From assembly GCA_964577205.1 (NCBI GenBank), contig CAZNYG010000074.1, forward strand, positions 1 to 9,037: DNA of 9,037 nucleotides, given 5' to 3'. The translations under genes were made by a program, and so were the position numbers. Positions 5,749 to 9,037 of the stretch are shown here, in pieces. Source of the stretch: CAZNYG01 sp964577205. GTDB taxonomy: Bacteria > Elusimicrobiota > Endomicrobiia > Endomicrobiales > CAIRNS01. A model generated the notes under the pieces. That model was not told where the DNA came from. It saw only the letters and a program-made list of their open reading frames with translations, and made no database searches. The first letter of the stretch is position 1. Each line of letters starts with the position of its first letter.

Positions 5749-8700
5749 GCGTCCTGAATATGGTGTATTTCGGGAATGACGCGCAGGAGAGCGTTCCTGC
5801 CGTTTTTTCGGCGCAGGAAATTCCCGGCAGACGCCATTATTTCAAGAATGGCGAGCGCTTCCTGAGGGGTTTGCCCCGAGGCAGTTTGCAGATGGACGCG
5901 TTGCCCGCGCGTGGCTGCTACTCTCAGATCCCTGCCGCTCCGTTGATGGGATAGATTGACCCTGCTGAGGCACTCGAGCGGCGGAGTTACCGCTTCCGCC
6001 TGGCGCATGACGTACGCGCAGCCAAGGGACTCTATCGAAGGCGCGGAGCTCCAGTCTTCATCAAGGACGCGGAACGCGCCGTCGTCGTCAAGCGTTTTGT
6101 GAAAGGGGCTCCCCCGGGGCGTCGCAAGGACGAATCTGTCTCCGCTGCCTTCGTATTTCAGCTGCTCGACAATAAGTTCGATGGTTTCCCTGATCTCCAT
6201 GCTTACCTTTTTGCGGTTATCCCAGATGTCACTGGATCCGGCGTAGGCTTTCACAGTGAATACCTTGCCCCTCAGAGAAGGGTATTTGTTAAGTATCGCA
6301 TCTTCCTGAGCCGCGCTGAAACAGAGTATTACGTCATTTGCCTCGGCGTCTTTCAGTGACAGTTCCCTGGCCCGGTGTTTTTCGCAGTTGATACCATGGG
6401 AGTTTAAAGCTTCTTTGAAAATGGGATCCACGGGGCCGCCATCTTTTATGTTAATGCCGCGGGATGAGACTTCGATCCCTTTCATCCCCTCTTTTTCCAG
6501 CATATCTCTCATGAAGTACTCGGCTGTCGGGCTCCTCATCGTATTATCGTTGCAGACGAACAGTATCTTTCCGGGAGTGGCGGGTGTCCTTAGGTTGTCG
6601 ATGATCACGGCTGCGGGAATGAAGACATCCGCGTTGGACTCTTTCGCCGCTGTTTCCTGTATTTCCCCGCGGAAAAATTCGTAATCCGAAACAAGCTCCA
6701 TCAGCGGGCTTATGAAACCGGAAAGTCCGTAATCTCCGGTATCGATCGACAGGATCAGCACGCCCTGTTCTTTCCTTGCGTAAGCCAAAGCGTATTTCCT
6801 ATGGGACATCAGATGATGATTTATCAGTCCCTCTTCTACAGGTTCGTCAGCTTCTACAGGTTCTGCTCTTGTCACGATGATCCCGTTTGGAATGCGGGAA
6901 GCCTTCTGGATAAGCTCTATGGCCGGCGGCTCTTCGGAAATGATGTATGTCGATCCTTTTTGCAATTCGGGAGAAGCCAGAGGGGCGTGCTTTTTTCGCT
7001 CAGATCGGTTCGTGATAATATGGGCGGCGATGCTTCCCGGGATAAGGAACACGAGATACGGCGCGGGTTGTTCGAGGAAAAGCAGCGGTATCCCCAGGGC
7101 AACGGATACGATGCTGATCAGCAGCGGCAAGGCGGCGCGCCCGTACCACGCGAGGCCTCCGCCCTTCGGGCTTTTCGTTTCTCCCGTAAGATGCAGGCCG
7201 ATGAAAAGCACGCGGGATACAAGCAGAGCCGGGAAAATGAGTTGAGGAGCGGCGCAATACGCGGCAAGGGTTACGGCGCCAGTGAATATCACTTCTTCGA
7301 TAACCGGCGCGATAAGGTCTTCGTACCATGTCGCTGATATTTTCCGTTTTTCCAGCTTCGGGAGGATCCAGGAACGCAACTGGGGGATGACGCCTTTGCC
7401 GAAAGAGACTCCGGAAGTCGTTACCGATCGCGTCTGAAGGATCGCGATGCGGCCATTTTCAGTTATTGCGAATTCGATGTCCTGGGGGCAACCAAAGTAG
7501 TTTTCAATCCCCGAAGCAACGGCGGCCAGCTGTTTCAGCTGCGCCGGGTCAAGGCAACGGTTGTACGCTTCCCGGGCATCCACATGCGTTTTATCCATGC
7601 CGCTTTGACCGTCGGTCCGGGGAATATTCTTCCAGGCCTTCCGGTTCAGCAGGGGCGCGTTGACCTCTTCTCCTGTTTTCTTGTGCATTTGATACTCGTC
7701 ACCCCGATCCCCGCCGACAATGGCGCCGGGGCCGAAAGAGGCATTCACTACGGTGATAGGCTCATAGCTGACCGGATCCATGGTAAACATTACGCCTGAT
7801 ACAGACGGGGCTGCCATTTCCTGGATCATGACCGCGGGTTTGAATTCCGCCTGAGAAATATCACTTTCATTGTGCGCGCGATATTCAATGCTTCGTAGAA
7901 GCCAGAATGAGGCCCACGTATTTTTGACGGTTTCAAGCAGATCATCTTCTTTTACGTTGAGATATGATTCAGCCATACCGGCAAATGCCGCTTTCTGTCC
8001 GTCCTCCCTGTTGCCGGATGAGCGGACCGCAAACCTTTTTCCGCTCAGCCCCTGTCCTTCAAGCGCACGGAATAGCTCCAGCCCGATGCCTGAATTCCGG
8101 TCCATGTTCCCCGCAAGGATCAGCTGGCGTATCCGGCCAGACAATTCTTCTACTTTGTTCTGATGGTGTTGAGCTATCGCCGTGTCGAGTTGACCAACCA
8201 GTGAGTCAAAATTGTCTTTAATGCCATTCTCCTGCAGATACCGTTCAAATGCGGAAGTGGCCGTTGCAATACCGTCAGGCACAAAGCAGTATTTGAGCTT
8301 GCCTTCACGTATCAAGCGCATTACTTCGCTCAGTTTCGCTGCCTTACCGCCTGCATCAACAGGCGAGCTAAGCGGGTAAACATCTCGCGCGTGCGCGCTC
8401 TCATTTGATACGGCAACTGCCGGCCGGGCGACTTTTTCACTATCCTTTGCCTTAATGATCGACCGAAGGAGTTTCCGGAATTTCAGTCCTATGTCGCCTA
8501 TCCATTCATTTTCGTTGATCATTTGGTCAAGCGCCTGCAATTGCTCTATTTGTTCTTTGACAAAGGCAAAGGCCCAGGGGAGAAGAAAGGGATCATTGTA
8601 AATAGCGCGCGCACGTTGTAATCTGGCATCCCATTCCCCTGGGATATCCCGATCCCGCCGGCCACATTCCCCCCCCGGCGATTGAAGCGGCAGCGGCGAA

Positions 8701-9037
8701 TAAAGCAACCCGGCCTCCTTCTTTTTCAGCAGCGAACTTATCGTCAGGTTGGAAGGAACGGGGATACCTTCGCTGTCGAGAAGAGAAATTAATTCCTCCG
8801 GCGAAAGCACATGGATCTTTCCCGAAAAGATATCCTTTTTACCGGCGGTTGCAAAGATCATGCGTCCGGTTTTCCTGTCGCGCAGGCCATGTATCACCAG
8901 CCACTCCCCGGAATTGAGTTCCATTGTCCCGATGACCGCGCTGCAGTCACCGACATACCCCGTCTGCCGATATGCAATGAAACCATCAGTCGCCGCATTC
9001 AAAAGCATGCCGCTCAGATAAACGTGATCTTCCCCTG
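5673..9037 (-). CDS. Giant multidomain protein (5'-partial): PPDK-type ATP-grasp + CPBP protease + DUF835-like + LMW phosphatase
   Basis: The frame is open to the right edge (GEDHVYLSG precedes the first ATG at 9006-9008), so the start is probably outside the window. Numbering from that ATG gives 1111 residues. Residues 1-210 are not recognised. About 218-530 is a PEP-synthase/PPDK N-terminal ATP-grasp domain: AGGKAAKL (219-226), FAVRSSGNREDG (326-337), AAFAGMAESYLNV (340-352), SGVMFTMDP (404-412), DIEFAITENGRIAILQTR (510-527). No swivelling phospho-His domain or PEP-binding barrel follows. About 560-668 is a membrane CPBP domain: EEVIF (571-575), FIGLH (602-606), AAHIITN (661-667), with Thr576 where Arg is usual. 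About 683-790 resembles DUF835. About 813-952 is a low-molecular-weight phosphatase fold: CNDNTMRSP (Cys819, Arg825), acid loop SDIWD (926-930). The tail from 953 is not recognised. After about residue 1087 the sequence turns arginine-rich, apparently frameshifted. Activity on any substrate is unknown. Confidence 0.85.
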   Translation of the reverse strand, partial: GEDHVYLSGMLLNAATDGFIAYRQTGYVGDCSAVIGTMELNSGEWLVIHGLRDRKTGRMIFATAGKKDIFSGKIHVLSPEELISLLDSEGIPVPSNLTISSLLKKKEAGLLYSPLPLQSPGGECGRRDRDIPGEWDARLQRARAIYNDPFLLPWAFAFVKEQIEQLQALDQMINENEWIGDIGLKFRKLLRSIIKAKDSEKVARPAVAVSNESAHARDVYPLSSPVDAGGKAAKLSEVMRLIREGKLKYCFVPDGIATATSAFERYLQENGIKDNFDSLVGQLDTAIAQHHQNKVEELSGRIRQLILAGNMDRNSGIGLELFRALEGQGLSGKRFAVRSSGNREDGQKAAFAGMAESYLNVKEDDLLETVKNTWASFWLLRSIEYRAHNESDISQAEFKPAVMIQEMAAPSVSGVMFTMDPVSYEPITVVNASFGPGAIVGGDRGDEYQMHKKTGEEVNAPLLNRKAWKNIPRTDGQSGMDKTHVDAREAYNRCLDPAQLKQLAAVASGIENYFGCPQDIEFAITENGRIAILQTRSVTTSGVSFGKGVIPQLRSWILPKLEKRKISATWYEDLIAPVIEEVIFTGAVTLAAYCAAPQLIFPALLVSRVLFIGLHLTGETKSPKGGGLAWYGRAALPLLISIVSVALGIPLLFLEQPAPYLVFLIPGSIAAHIITNRSERKKHAPLASPELQKGSTYIISEEPPAIELIQKASRIPNGIIVTRAEPVEADEPVEEGLINHHLMSHRKYALAYARKEQGVLILSIDTGDYGLSGFISPLMELVSDYEFFRGEIQETAAKESNADVFIPAAVIIDNLRTPATPGKILFVCNDNTMRSPTAEYFMRDMLEKEGMKGIEVSSRGINIKDGGPVDPIFKEALNSHGINCEKHRARELSLKDAEANDVILCFSAAQEDAILNKYPSLRGKVFTVKAYAGSSDIWDNRKKVSMEIRETIELIVEQLKYEGSGDRFVLATPRGSPFHKTLDDDGAFRVLDEDWSSAPSIESLGCAYVMRQAEAVTPPLECLSRVNLSHQRSGRDLRVAATRGQRVHLQTASGQTPQEALAILEIMASAGNFLRRKNGRNALLRVIPEIHHIQDAYSWRCGKARTARTAMTGSIRRSKE
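6833..6863. repeat. Short in-frame direct repeat inside the giant gene
   Basis: CTTCTACAGGTTC occurs at 6833-6845 and again at 6851-6863, a period of 18 nt or six codons. It encodes EPVEADEPVEEG (residues about 716-727) in the DUF835-like region. It looks like a small in-frame duplication that preserves the reading frame and may vary between strains. Confidence 0.6.

Noticed and set aside
5740..5755. Programmed -1 ribosomal frameshift site
   Set aside because: No slippery heptamer or downstream pseudoknot is evident at the junction; an indel or sequence error explains it more simply.
6560..6575. Arsenate reductase assignment for the phosphatase domain
   Set aside because: The second P-loop Cys is Met and no extra redox cysteines in the ArsC pattern are evident; a phosphatase-type role fits better.

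Overview
The window holds six genes or gene parts on a bacterial chromosome fragment of moderate GC content (slightly above half by eye). There are no tRNA or rRNA genes, insertion sequences or CRISPR arrays. Three things suggest a Gram-negative-type, poorly cultivated lineage: a Tad-type pilus/secretion cluster, a PorV/UPF0164-like outer-membrane barrel next to a surface protein with a C-terminal NYPNPFNP-type sorting/FlgD-like Ig domain, and a very large fusion of a PEP-synthase-type ATP-grasp domain with a CPBP protease and a low-molecular-weight phosphatase. My best guess is Omnitrophota (Candidatus Omnitrophica) or a neighbour such as Elusimicrobiota. That is inference from domain style, not a search result.

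Left half, minus strand (4778 down to 29): a tightly packed four-gene operon. In transcription order it encodes (1) a secreted protein with a fibronectin type III-like domain and a C-terminal sorting-type domain, (2) a PorV/UPF0164-like barrel with a TPR tail, (3) a minimal 251-residue secretin, and (4) a short CpaF/TadA ATPase. Genes 1 and 2 overlap by 25 nt. Gene 3 starts at or just after the stop of gene 2. Genes 3 and 4 are 3 nt apart. A consensus-like promoter (TATAAT with CTGATA, 17-nt spacer) lies upstream at 4836-4864. The operon probably continues past the left edge, where tadB/tadC-type genes would be expected.

Middle: a 249-nt divergent intergenic region (4779-5027) with back-to-back promoters drives the operon leftwards and a prepilin peptidase gene (5028-5561) rightwards. 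The peptidase leader can fold into two hairpins. Prepilin peptidase, secretin and CpaF ATPase together make the core of a Tad/type IV pilus-like machine. The barrel and the secreted protein would be its outer-membrane partner and a surface cargo.

Right half, minus strand (9037 down to 5548): one giant gene whose 5' end lies outside the window. It encodes an uncharacterised N-terminal region, a PPDK/PEP-synthase N-terminal ATP-grasp domain, a CPBP (Abi/CAAX-protease type) membrane domain, a DUF835-like region, a CX5R phosphatase domain and an uncharacterised tail. The reading frame breaks near 5748. The annotated frame degenerates into an arginine-rich end at 5673, while the -1 frame continues as plausible protein for 66 codons to a stop at 5548-5550. 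That stop overlaps the end of the convergent peptidase gene by 14 nt. This fusion, and the mixed Tad/sorting-domain operon, are the most interesting parts of the window.
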